DNA from: Astrothelium macrocarpum
Lineage: Eukaryota > Ascomycota > Dothideomycetes > Trypetheliales > Trypetheliaceae
Reading direction: 5' to 3'
Assembly (NCBI GenBank): GCA_021030915.1
Contig: JAGEMR010000012.1
Location: 372,001-436,000 of the forward strand
DNA: 64,000 bases
Position numbers and translations under genes: made by a program. Below the pieces are notes generated by a model, which made no database searches, was not told the origin of the DNA, and worked only from the letters and a program-made list of their open reading frames with translations. Below, piece by piece: positions 32,654 to 43,594 of this stretch. Every line of letters starts with the position of its first letter. Within the stretch, counting starts at the first letter, position 1.

Positions 32654-33833
32654 TTACACTCTAGATTCGTCTGAAAATAGCTTCCACTCTCGATCTACAG
32701 TCCGCTCCGCAACCCAAACGTGTGGGATCAGACAATTGGGACCGGGAGACTTCAAAAGAAAATTATGCTAGACGAAATCAATAGCTGCTTAAAACATCAT
32801 AGGATACAACCGACCTGTCGGAGTAGATGCAGCTTCTGCGCATGAGTCTGTGTTAGGAAATCTCGAACCAACTCTGACCACTTCGATTGATCAGCTACAG
32901 TCAGTTTTCGTAACGGAGGATCGGCCGAAGAAGGTTCCATAAACTCCATGAGAATCACTCCTAGTCCCATAAGATCTGATGTAGCCTGATCTGTGGGAGC
33001 ATTCAACAACATACTACTGCCAATATTGGCTAATTCGTCAGTAAAAAGCCGAGACAAAAAGCTAACGGGCAAATCGCACCAAGTTTGAGTCCTCCATCTT
33101 TAGAGAGTAGGACATTACTTGAATGGACATTGCCGTGTGAGATTTGCAGAGTGGTATGAATAAAGTCGAGACCAGAGAGAACCTTGTCCAATTAGCTTAA
33201 ATTAGCTTGACTTAGAATAGCAGTGTGCAATTGATTCACCTCTTTACATACGGCTGCCAGCTCATATTCCTCCAGATTCCCAAACGGAGAGGATTGAAGA
33301 TCATGTAATGTGACCGTCATCATCCCATATACCATATATAGTACGTCGTGATGGGAAAATGCTTCGATAATCCCAAGCACGTTTGTATGTGACATTGCCC
33401 GAAGCTGTGATATCATTTCAACGGTAGGATGATGGTGTTCTTTGATCACAGAGATGGCAAAAGAAGGATCTTCGCGACAAGCTACAATAGCTGGCCCGGC
33501 CTGGTCCTCACGGAATAATTGCCGATACGCGGTCCATGGACTACCCTGATTTACTCTGAAAGTCGCCGCCTGCTGCTGAGCCGAAAGCTTGGAGAAGATC
33601 GTGGATGTCCCATTGATAGGTAGTGGAAGACGGGGCGGCCTTTTTCCTGGACTAGATTTGATTAGTTTTCGGGTTTCTTGCACATATTCTCTTGTTCCAT
33701 CTGTTTCCTCAAGACGGCGTTTCTCAGCACGTTGCACTTCAGGTATACATTCGGCGGAAGTGTTCACGTTCCTCGGAAACATGGTTTTGGGGCGTTCATC
33801 TTGTTGCCTTTGAGGTGACATTTTAGTCTGCAT
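32654..33833 (-). CDS. protein kinase-like pseudokinase
   Basis: Four exons (33833-33240, 33182-33080, 33029-32815, 32767-32654), all in phase, give 341 residues. A disordered basic N-terminus (1-85) precedes a kinase fold: AISVIKE (equivalent of the VAIK lysine), RAMSHTNVLGIIEAFSHHD, LYMVYGMMTVTLHDL, then FIHTTLQISHGNVHSSNVLL and LKLANIGSSML. The HRD motif is replaced by H214-G-N and DFG by N234-I-G, so both catalytic Asp residues are absent while Asn221 remains. The C-lobe has TSDLMGLGVILMEFME and WSELVRDFL. Fungal accessory genomes hold many such degenerate kinases. It likely binds partners or nucleotide rather than phosphorylating. It ends 108 bases from the stop of the PLP gene's locus and is transcribed in the same direction. 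Confidence 0.75.
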
Positions 33834-33940
33834 ATTGAATTCGGGTATACTTATCTGGACCAGCCGGCAGCTATATACTATGAATTAATTAAAAATAGCC
33901 AGACCGATGCCCAAAATAGAATATGACCGCAAGTTCCATT

Positions 33941-36900
33941 TCATCCGGCGTCTACCGTCCCACGCTTGACCCTTTTGTCCGGAGTTAGATATGAATTCGA
34001 AATTCTCCGCTTTCGATACCAAGGAATTGTTGGATCACAAAGTCGGCAGTAAAGAGCGCCTGGTGAGTCATGATCTGGACTGCCAAAATCAGCATCCAAT
34101 CTTTGTTGCTTTACAAACCAATTCATGCTTTGCGGGAATCCACTGAGCTTCCGTCGTTGGTAGTCGTCAAATCGCAACTCTATCGAAATGTCATCGGACG
34201 GATCTTTGACGTAGAATACCAATCGTTTGCGGTAACGATGGCAGGCAGAGCACACATCTTGATTGCCGTCAAAAGTATCAAGAGTTCCGCCTTCTGTCGT
34301 ATATTCAATGTGTGAACTCATTCCACTCAAGATAGTCACCACGTCTTGGCTCATGTTTCGGCAACATACGGAACCTTTGCAACAATAGACTCCGTTATCG
34401 AAGTAGGGCATGCATTCTAATTCGAAGAACAACGTCGAGACCAACAGTGTAAGCGCCATCTCCTGACAATGCTGTCGTGTCATTGGTTGAGTGATGACGC
34501 TCTCGCGCAATTCATCCAACCGTGTTGTATCGTCAAGCAGCGGCGCATTTTTTACCTCCACATTGAAACGAAAATAGTCCTGCTTCGTCTTCTCATCCAA
34601 GCGGTTCAAGAGATCCTTCCACACACTTTCTCCATCGAGTGATGATAGAAAAGATCGATATAATCTTGGAATGAAGCCGTCGTTGAATACATGTCGGAAG
34701 TGCGGAGCAGTGGGAGATTGAACTTCGGCCATGCCAGTACCCAAGGACAGAACGATATCTGGCGACCGACAATCTGGCCAGATGGAGCGAACTTCAGCCA
34801 AAGCCAGATTGACTGGGTTGTTGTGTTTCAGCCCTCCATCCTGGAAAGCACCATGTGCTGCAATCTGTGCAGGGCTAAATAGACTGGGACAAATTTAGCT
34901 AAAATCTGACGAGCCGTCCACGCTTGACCTACATTGGAGCGGCAGACGTTGCCCTTGCACTGTTATAGGAATAAGTGATCTTATTTTTCCATATAGTATA
35001 ATAGATTTACTCACGCTTCCCACACAGTGGGCTCATCTTCCAATTTTTCCGGTCTGATATGTCTATAGCCTTTTTCAATCAGAGCGAATCCTGGAAGGCA
35101 TACCATAGGCTACTTACTACAGTCCTGTTTCCTTAAATTGCCCGGCTTGTAACTTGTGAAAAGAAAAGAAGACGCGTCTGAAATAGATGTTGCTGTGACA
35201 GCCACTTTGGAGCCGTTATCGTTGAGTTTGAAGTGATCAAACATTCGTTGAGAATCGCCGAATGTTTCACGAAGACAAGCTTCAAGTGCCTTCGCATCGT
35301 AGCAGCCATCCGAGAGCAGACAACGAAAATAATCCCTGATTTTGGTCACCAATGAGCGATTTCGATTACTTAGTTTGAAGAAGAGTTTCTTGACAAGGCG
35401 GTCAAACTCCTGGCAGCATCGATGAACATCCCACCGGTAAAGGAAGAATATAAGTACGATGAGACCACCTTTACTCTGTATTAATGTTATTTGCATAGAA
35501 TTGTAGAACGGGACGTACCTGAACTCGTTCCAATAGCAAAATCTATGAGCTCTTGAAGTGGAATGGTATTTCCGATCTCTTGTTGTAGAAGACGCAGATA
35601 TTCAAGTGGCACAACTCCTCGAGTTCCACCACCGTCAACACTCAGAATCCTCACACCTGCGGTTGGAGGTTTCAACCGCACTGTCATAGCACCCAAGGAC
35701 CGACAGAGCAGGCAGCTTGAGAATGTGTATTTATATTCCCATCCAATAACAGCTTTGCCGTAGATTTTGACGCAAACATCGCAGATAGAATGACAACAGC
35801 TCAATATGTGTTGAGGACTCCGGAGCAGACAATAAAGGCAAGTATCATTACTTCTCATGTGTAGGTAATGGCCATTGTCTGATTGGAGATACGCAGCGTG
35901 TAACTCAGCGGATGACCCATATCCCTCTTTGATCTCGCCAAATCGAGAACCGAAGGACTCCTGGACAAGTTGACAATGATATCGTGTAGCGAGGTCGTTT
36001 TCCAGAACTTGTTGGAATGCTTCATAGCAAGTCGCCCGATAGAGGGTTCGAAAGGTGTAGGTAGGCTCGAAGACTAATAGAACGTTTATTAGCATGAGCG
36101 ATCAGAGGGTTCTTTTGGCAGACATACGGTGGCCTTTAGGTGGATAAGCATCTACCGAAAGACTTGATGCAAGATATTGGGCCATCCCATCAGGGCGAAT
36201 ATTGTTTTCCTTTGCCAGCTCCAGAAAACGCACAAAGTGCTTCAAGGAGTGCCTGCAAGGGTCATGATATTGTCGCGCTGAAGCGAGAAAAGAAAATGGT
36301 TCCGATATATTTGTGACAGTGTGGCGAAGAGCTTCCCGATAGAATCGTTGGAGATGATGGGCGGAGAACGACCAATGACATTGCTTGTAGAGCATCTCCA
36401 TCTCATGCATATTGCCAAAGATGGTTTCCTTCAGCGGCCTATGTCTGGCGCGAGGCGAGAGGTTAGCATGATTCAGCCCCAATAAAGTGACTGCAGAGAA
36501 AAGATTTCCAATATCCTGTGAACGTTCCCGAAGAGCAAGACAGAGATTCTCGATATCTGCTCCATTGTGCTTCGTTGATGTCTCAATAATTGTCAGTCGA
36601 GGCCTCACTTGTGTTGGAACACCGGCAAACAAGCCCAAAGCAGCCCAGCGAAAGAAACACTGTCTGATCTCATCGACGGTTGCAAAATCATCGATGAAGA
36701 CCGTGAGGACACTACAGAATGGAAGCAAGACTTTGGCAAAAGCCACATCTAGAAGGTTCTGGATCTCTTGAAAAGGCCATTGTATCGGGAAAGCCCTACT
36801 CTCGTGACAAAGGTCGGGTATGTAGCGCGGGAGGATGGGTCCTGTAGGATATCCATCAGCGAAAAATATGGGGCTCTTCGAGTCAGTTGTTGTAGTGTCT

Positions 36901-37193
36901 ATCCGGATATCAGCAAGGCCATTAGAGCGACAGCGGCGAAGATTGTTGTTCGGAAAAAGCTCTCGCAAAGCAACGTCCTTTGCTTTTCGACCAAGAAAGA
37001 ATAAAAGTGAAGGTGTCTTTTGAGCTGGAGTAATGAGCCCTTGTATAAGGCGCTCAAATCTACCAGTATCAATTAAACAGAAGTCTGTGGATCCAGCCAG
37101 CTGAATCCAAGCGACGTGATTACAATTTGCCATGATCAAAAATGCTGCAAACGAGGGTTCTGGCTCTGCAGGTACAGCGGCCATGACCTCCAT
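33941..37193 (-). CDS. patatin-like phospholipase with Cys-rich domain (PLP)
   Basis: Six exons (37193-36128, 36073-35519, 35468-35118, 35069-35015, 34959-34933, 34883-33941), all in phase, give 998 residues. Residues 1-350 are an unclassified N-terminal domain. A zinc-binding-like cluster follows at C434-x2-C437, C448-C449-H450-x2-C453-x2-C456, then C476-x2-C479. The patatin domain has the oxyanion loop DGGGTRG (about 502-508), nucleophile Ser539 in GTSSG, and catalytic Asp700 in QDGGLKHNNPV, so the Ser-Asp dyad is complete. A C-terminal part (750-998) has further Cys pairs. Expected to hydrolyse acyl groups from phospholipids. Patatin-like genes are a recurrent Starship accessory class, and patatin domains are effectors in some fungal NLRs. 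Its start is 131 bases from the divergent DUF3723 gene. Confidence 0.85.
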
Positions 37194-37324
37194 TTAAGCG
37201 CGCGAAGCCATGTTCCAAGAATAGGCAGCCCAGTCCGATCAGAAAGTCGGCGCATAGAGCCCGGCTCATCTTGAAAATAGATATAGTTGGATATGTGAGA
37301 TTTGAAAATTTGCAAACAGAACAG
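37194..37324. promoter_or_regulatory. shared divergent promoter, PLP / DUF3723
   Basis: 131 bases separate the start codons of two large divergent genes, so both promoters must overlap here or extend into the 5' coding parts. This arrangement favours co-expression. No operator-like palindrome was evident. Confidence 0.5.
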
Positions 37325-39929
37325 ATGACTGAGAACACGACCACGAATGACACGATCGAGCCAGATGGGTTTGAGGACCGACAAAAGTATTATCTCGGAA
37401 GCGCTAAAATTGAGCTCAAACATCTGCAATTTAGCAACGAATACGTCGGGAGGCGTATTATCGACCCGTCAAACATTGCACGGCTTGTTCGGGTGTACGA
37501 GCTTGAAGGCTGCCATCGTCTGGAGCCCGAGAATCACGTGCCGGCCCTTATTACAAGAGATGACATCAACCACGCGCTAGTTGCCTCCGGATTGACAGAC
37601 AAAGCCCCTCTCTTTGATCCCATAAAGGCGCCACCTTTTCTGAAACTACCTACGGCGACTCAGCTTCTGTGTCTACACGGCCGACATCGTGTGCAAGCAG
37701 CGCACGAATTTCTCGATTCTTCAGACAAATGGTGGACGGTGGACCTATATGCGAACAGTACAGTCACCACATTGATCGCTGCTATAGAAACTGGCTGACA
37801 AGATCAGATGTGCCTCATCGTGTACAGATTGACCTTCGTGAGGCATATTCCAACGCACGAGCATTCTGTGACGGAGATATCTTTCGACATCTACGAAGTT
37901 ACCAATTGGACGAAAGGGAAGCCGAAGCTGGGCGCTGGTTAGCACGGCTTTCGACAAGCAAACGTAAAGATGTGGAGCGGCTTGTCAGCAAAATGAAACC
38001 GCTGTGTAGGGCATTTGACCAATTGCTCCCATATGTTGGCTTGTGGGGCTCGCTACAGCTGGGTACATTTCATCGCATACTTACAATGAAGTGTGAAGAT
38101 GTGCGGGAGTATCCATCCAACTATGAGTGCATCTCAGCTAACCGTCTCAGGAACTCATCCATTACCTTAACTACATTCACAAATCTTGGACTTATATCAT
38201 GGGCGATGTGTCACCTTTCCTCTTGGATTACCAAACCGTCTCCATCTCTCAATTACTCATGCCATCGCTATCATCCTTTGATCGTCAAGCCTTTCACACT
38301 CTGCGACAAGATATGTTCCAATTCGTTCCTTCGGAATCTCGGACGGACTTGCTTCATCGCCTCAGATCCTTCCGGGGTAGGGTACCCTCATTGGCTACAT
38401 TCACTGAAGACACAAAATATTTAGAGCCATGCGCTCACATTATGCGGCTCCTGCTACCAAAATTCAAGAGCTCAATCCGTCGTGCCTATCAGAAATACTG
38501 GAGTCCAGTAGAGGACTTGACATGTGTGCCCTTGCAAATTGGAGAGCTACACACCGGAACTGTCGACATGACCGGGATCAGCACATTCATGATTAGTTAT
38601 CAGCAGTTGTGGCTATTTGCCATGCGCTACTTCCCACAGATGACAGGCATCAATCCGCGAAAAGATAGAGGTACAGAAAAACCCAAAATCGAGACCTCAG
38701 AACAATTTTGGTCACTCTTTACCAAGCTTGCAATGAGCCTCGGCTTTGATACCCCTCAAATGAGAAAGATGGAAAACAACAATCACATAGAAGATATGGT
38801 GTTCAGCCTTTTTAAAAGTCTTCGACCTCTTGATGCCGACACGATCCCAGTGGCATATCTACAGCAAGAAGTCCGCAGAATACGAATGGCTATTGAGTCA
38901 ATGCCTACTTCGTCCGAACCCGTTCCCACATGCTCACTACGACAAACAGTCGGCAATTACCTGAAGCCACAGCGGTGTGGCAGACCTTTTCTGGCAACAC
39001 AAATCAATGATCGACCGCTTCTTTTCCTCCATCATATCTACTCACGTTGCTGCTGCCCTCATTCAAACGGCATATATGCGACGAGTTTCGCTTTCAAGCA
39101 GGAGATCTTCCGTTGTTTCTTCGATGAGCCAGATGGGCTAGGTGATATCGACTTTGACAAAGATGTTGACGACGGAAGCGATCCGTCTACAGCAAATGTC
39201 GATGATGGCACTCTACCCGGGTCCGAGGTAATCCAACCTCACGCCAGCAGTAGCTCTCTCCCGAGTCTACCACACATTGTCAGTTCCCCTCCTCCCAAGA
39301 GAATTCGCGAGCACAGTAGCAGCGACAGTGCTTCATCTTACTCCTTCGAAGAGGAAATAGACACTACTGATATGAATACCACTGTCACACGAGTGATATT
39401 CGTTGATGAAATCCTGCCTGTTGGTTCAACCCATGGACCCTTTCGAATCGATGGTAGCCCTCAACGTGTAGCGAGTGATCAAAAGGAGCGTCTTAACAGT
39501 TTCTCGAATCCAAAAATACTATATTTTCCGAAGGGTCGATTGTTCTACAATTTTGAGCAAAGCGAACGGGACGCGTTCAAGGAAATCGTAGACGAACTAC
39601 GAAATCAGCAATACGCGTTTGGTGTTGTCCATAACGCTGGAAATAAGGTCACCTTTGTAAAAAATCCCATAAAGTCGTCTGAGAACTTATTTTTTGTCAT
39701 ACGCAAAGAGGGACAATCAATGCAGAAGTCGAACACCCAAGCAAGTCGAACACGGTGCGAACAAGATGGCATTGATGAAAAAACCGCCCTAGAAGTGCAA
39801 AGTCTAATCGGATACTTTTATCCGGACTGTGAACTGGATGACAACCGAGAAAATGCCACCAAACCATTTCAGAGGACCATAAATACTGTCAAACTCCTGT
39901 CCCGTTATCCTTTCCATTTTTCTGAATGA
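37325..39929 (+). CDS. DUF3723 protein (Starship accessory family)
   Basis: Three exons (37325-37757, 37808-38100, 38151-39929), all in phase, give 834 residues. DUF3723 landmarks: YLGSAKIELKHLQ, VRVYELEGCHRLEPENHVPA, ATQLLCLHGRHRVQAA, DKWWTVDLYANN, REAYSNARAFCDGDIFRHLR, RWLARLSTSKR, PYVGLWGSLQLGTFHRIL, and DELIHYLNYIHKSW. The middle has GRPFLATQINDRPLLFLHHIY; a long acidic/Ser-rich region (620-700) follows, and a charged C-terminus. The LHGRHR segment is the family's hallmark and resembles ParB-like HGxHR nucleotide/DNA-binding motifs, but no activity is established. DUF3723 is one of the most frequent Starship cargo genes. The 3' end overlaps the convergent gene by 25 bases. Confidence 0.85.
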
Positions 39930-40378
39930 ATCACAGCTATGAGGGAGGCACATTCTGAAGCCGTTGGTCCATCTCCCTTCCGATTAATCGACCTTGCCGC
40001 ATCTGCTCTCGAACTACTTGAATACGTTGATGCTGACCACGAATAAGTTTCACATGTACGAATGTATCCATTACGATCAAATCTCACATTTTCGATTGAT
40101 GCCTCTTCTTCGATACTCAGGTCAATCAGGTCGTTGATCTCGTGCGGCTGAGCATTTTCCTCAATCCACTGGTCGACAAGGTCGCTACTAAAGAAGCCGT
40201 CTCTTTGAAGATTGGGGTAATCTTGTCGAAGCTTCACAAGCCGGTTGCGTAAGGCATGTAACGTGCGATTCGTGCAACATTTCGCTAAGATTAAGGAAAG
40301 ACATGGACCATGTTGAACCTGTCTAGAAGTAAAGTAAAGTATCACAATGTCCTCTTTCAGAGACCACACTGGCGGCAT
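39905..40378 (-). CDS. small Myb/SANT-like protein
   Basis: 157 residues from MPPVWSLKEDIVILYFTSRQV. The first 60 residues show three helices with spaced aromatic residues (W, then YF, then RTLHALRNRLVKLRQ), as in fungal Myb/SANT-like proteins that begin 'W-x-x-x-ED-I-x-V-LY'. The middle is acidic (DLIDLSIEEEASIE) and the end Ser/Arg-rich. Likely DNA or chromatin binding, by analogy only. It converges on DUF3723 with a 25-base overlap. The start could be preceded by another exon. Confidence 0.55.
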   Translation of the reverse strand: MPPVWSLKEDIVILYFTSRQVQHGPCLSLILAKCCTNRTLHALRNRLVKLRQDYPNLQRDGFFSSDLVDQWIEENAQPHEINDLIDLSIEEEASIENVRFDRNGYIRTCETYSWSASTYSSSSRADAARSINRKGDGPTASECASLIAVIHSEKWKG

Positions 40379-40410
40379 TCTGTGCCTCGGCACTGGGTAA
40401 GTTGTTCTAG

Positions 40411-41065
40411 TTACATGTGTTTCCGCTTCGCAGAGGGTTCGGCCTTCATATCAGCGTTCTTGGACGGCACACACTCAGATGGCACCTCCTCATCATTGAT
40501 GCCTAATGCATTCTTCAAAATTCTCAAATCAGCTGTTACCTTTTGTGCCCAGTCTGCCCATAATCCCAGTCTTTCCTTCAACTTATCACATCGCATGTTC
40601 AAGTAAGTATCTCTGTACATGCCTAGTTAGTGGATAGGCGTGTCAATGTCTGGTGCGCTAATAAACTCACTCCTCCTGCAGGGCCACGATCAGCTCAAGC
40701 AAAGCTTGTTTCGATGGATTCCCGCTCGTCGGCAGCCCTAAGAGCCCCAGCGGCCCCCGCTCCGCGCCACCACCATGCATGAAATCGGTAGACTTATTCA
40801 AAACGGGCAATGACTCATGCGGCGCAGCACCACCACCAGCATCAGCCTTGCTTATGTTATTTGATGTCATGCTGGGAACGACTGGCGCTACTCCCGATTG
40901 GTTGGCGAAGATTGATTCCGTGCCGCGGTGGTCGTCCTGATCAAATGTGGACTGTTCGAGTAACTTTACATCGAACGCATCGTTGTGGGTAAGGTCTGTC
41001 CAAGAAAAGGTGGAGAAGATTTCCTCAGTAAAGTCTTCATCGGATAGGTGGTTATGTTTCTCCAT
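40411..41065 (-). CDS. orphan acidic protein, two exons
   Basis: Exon 1 (41065-40671) and exon 2 (40612-40411), in phase (donor gtgagt, branch ccactaac, acceptor cag), give 198 residues from MEKHNHLSDEDFTEEIFSTF. The N-terminal half is acidic with Gly/Ala-rich linkers, like an activation region. Exon 2 encodes a helical segment, MRCDKLKERLGLWADWAQKV, then a basic tail. No zipper or finger recognised. Possibly a regulatory partner of the adjacent Myb-like gene, which is only 32 bases away on the same strand. Confidence 0.5.
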
Positions 41066-41691
41066 GATATTCTGACGATTTCCGGGTCGTTTTTAACTTT
41101 CTTATATGCCCATAAGATTACCCAGCACCACGGATATGACCTTTGCAAGCGCGTCACATTGTTGCGCCTCTCTATTCACCTGCCACAATCGTAGCAGAAT
41201 GCAAAAATGCACCGGACCGACTAACTGTGCCTCCCGACTGAGGTTGTGCGAGAACGAATTGCCTGCTGCTAAATCGTTGGCGGCTCCGTCCCCGTCCCGC
41301 CCCATGAGCGCCACGCTCAACTTATCCGAACAGGGTATGGTTTTGACTCGTGGTTTGATCCTTCATGCAAGTGTGCGGCTTAGTTTGTGATGATCACTTC
41401 CGAATTAATAGCCTAACCGGGGTATTGATGTGACCATTGCTGTAAGCTGCAGATAAAAACGGTCCAGGTCTCGGAAGGGTTCTCTCAGTGACGCGGGCTA
41501 TGATTAGCCGTCCTCTTCGGTCTTTGTCTTGATCTGATCTATTCTCAGCTCTGGGACATCACAGCAATGTCGTCGCGACGTGCTATAACGCCAGCTCGAT
41601 TGAGACGTCTTCCACCAGGCCAGAGGCTTCTTACTCTCTCACCACCATCAGAGTTTAACTCTAACCAAGTTTGCATCGGCGTTTTCCCAAA
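41066..41691. other. divergent intergenic region
   Basis: 626 bases between start codons on opposite strands. A short frame at 41567-41695 (MSSRRAITPARLRRLPPG) overlaps the next start and may be an upstream ORF. Nothing else recognised. Confidence 0.4.
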
Positions 41692-42321
41692 ATGAAGTCG
41701 GCTTCAAGTGGTCGGCTGAAGTGGACCCGGGAAGAGACGGATTTGCTCATACAGCTCAAAAATTCTCAACCCTCAGCTTCGTGGAATTCCATTACCAATC
41801 TCTACAATTCAATTCACACAGCACGTACTCGAAGCGAAGATAGTATCAAGAGGAAGTGGCAACGTGTACCTTCTGGGCAGAAACAAGAATTTCATGATCC
41901 TTGCTCAGCTCGTCAAAGCCTTGGATCAACGCCAGGCAGAGAGCAAAGGGAACCAGACATACCAGCGGACAATTCATTGCACGTTGATACCTTGAATCAG
42001 ACCGAATATCCACAACAAATCAACACTTATCCAGACACGCCTATATTGTGGTCGGACTTGTCCATCCCGATGGTTTCTAATATTCCAGCTGCAGGATACG
42101 AATTTCCATCCCTGGTTATTGCTCGAAGGCGTCAACAAGCGGCACAGTTCCCTTGCTCCACAGGCGAGCTGGTTGTGGAGGGGGAGTCACTGAGTCCAGA
42201 TTTAGTATCAACACTTCCTACTCTGACGGACTCTCAGCCAAACATAATTACGCGCTGGTCCATGGACCCTGTTCCCTACCCTGACCTATGCTTCGACTCT
42301 ATACTTTTCGACATGTCTTAG
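41692..42321 (+). CDS. Myb/SANT-domain protein
   Basis: 209 residues from MKSASSGRLKWTREETDLLI. The N-terminal 55 residues are a single SANT/Myb repeat: W-T-x-E-E-x-x-L-L-I-x-L, then SWNSITNLYN, then SIKRKWQRV, giving three helices with the spaced Trp residues. The remainder is Pro/Ser-rich with no domain. A DNA-binding or chromatin role is likely. Myb/SANT genes are a known Starship accessory class. Upstream in-frame sequence lacks an ATG, so this start is chosen. Confidence 0.68.
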   Translation: MKSASSGRLKWTREETDLLIQLKNSQPSASWNSITNLYNSIHTARTRSEDSIKRKWQRVPSGQKQEFHDPCSARQSLGSTPGREQREPDIPADNSLHVDTLNQTEYPQQINTYPDTPILWSDLSIPMVSNIPAAGYEFPSLVIARRRQQAAQFPCSTGELVVEGESLSPDLVSTLPTLTDSQPNIITRWSMDPVPYPDLCFDSILFDMS

Positions 42322-42439
42322 CTCCAACCATATATGTTGATGCAACTTTGCTGGAAATCTTCCTCGTCTATCCCCACTGATCTTTTTATGATACAACATT
42401 TCACTACTTGGACTTACTCGTCTGTACCACTTGAGGTTC

Positions 42440-43128
42440 ATGGATTCACATGTCTCCGTGAGTCTCTACCGCAAAAGTCTCAGTTAACAGCAAGAACTGA
42501 GCATTTCAAACAGGATACGTGTGCCCATTGTACTACCTGCCGCCGTCGGGATGATTGGGACTTTCTTCGAGGATTCTATCTACGAGAAGAAAAAATGGCA
42601 GGATATGCAAGAGGCCTAGAGCGTAAAATTGCAGAATCCCAGTTGTCTCAGTTACAGCTCATTGAGGCAAATGCGAAGAGCCGAAAATCGCTGGAGCAAG
42701 CCACGACACAAAACTCTTTCCTTTTGACAGAGGTTGAGAAGCTATATCATCAAATTCAGGCTCATCAACTCGAGACCATAATGGAGCGAGAGCGGCAAAT
42801 GCTCAGTGAGGCGCAACTTCACAAAAACCTCAACTGCCAAAATGGATCGGTTGAAGTGCTCGACCGTGCCATGGAACTTGACGAAATGTCAGATGATATG
42901 TGTACAACACCAGAGTTGATTACAGAGAATGAAGCGCTTCGACACCAGATCTTGGATTTTCGTTCGGACCAATCGTCCGAGAGGAGCATGCACCATCATG
43001 TCTTGCGCCGATCATATTCAGGTAACTGACCTCCCAGAGACATGTGGTAAGTGCTGACTGTCTCAGCTCCCGACATCGTTGAGTGGAAAGTAAAAGACAT
43101 CTTTGGCGTTGACAAGACATCAGCATGA
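42440..43128 (+). CDS. orphan CxxCxxC coiled-coil protein, three exons
   Basis: A tiny first exon (42440-42457, MDSHVS) joins to 42514-43021 and 43067-43128, all in phase; 195 residues. Exon 2 opens with DTCAHCTTCRRRDDWDFLRG, a C-x2-C-x2-C cluster, then a long coiled coil (LERKIAESQLSQLQL, LTEVEKLYHQIQAHQLE, MERERQMLSEAQLH). The end is VEWKVKDIFGVD. The next frame upstream (42337 on) also reads into this exon, so the first exon is uncertain. It follows the SANT gene closely on the same strand, and they might be co-regulated or one split gene. Confidence 0.5.
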
Positions 43129-43594
43129 GTTTTCATTCCTTTTTGTCCCAGGAAAACAGTAATCTGTCCTTGATCTCAACGAAAGTGTCATCAAATATAG
43201 ACTTGGTTCATTAAAGTAGTTCCATTTACATTAAGTCTGGCGCATCTGCGTTGTCTACATTCTGAACAATTCTCCTGTCGAATGCAGCACCTCTCGAAGT
43301 GTATAAGAATATATGGGTATCCGGTTATGGATCGGGTACAAAACTGACAAGACTTCAGTCAAGTATATATTTAGATTATGGGCCTTTTCCCTTATTATAT
43401 CCAATCTATTTTGGAACGTATCAATCGGGATTCGTATAAATAGATATATTTTTATATCCCAAAATCGTTTTCGTAAATAAAATTTGTTTAAATCCAATAT
43501 GTCTTTAGAAATTTTCAAATAATTACCATTCTAAATTTTTGAGTTAATTACACATACCATTTATCTGAGTTTTAGATCTTTTCAGATATTAACT
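43129..43594. other. AT-rich intergenic region
   Basis: 466 strongly AT-rich bases. A minus-strand frame at 43255-43518 is low-complexity Ile/Leu/Lys-rich and most likely an AT-bias artefact. Confidence 0.4.
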
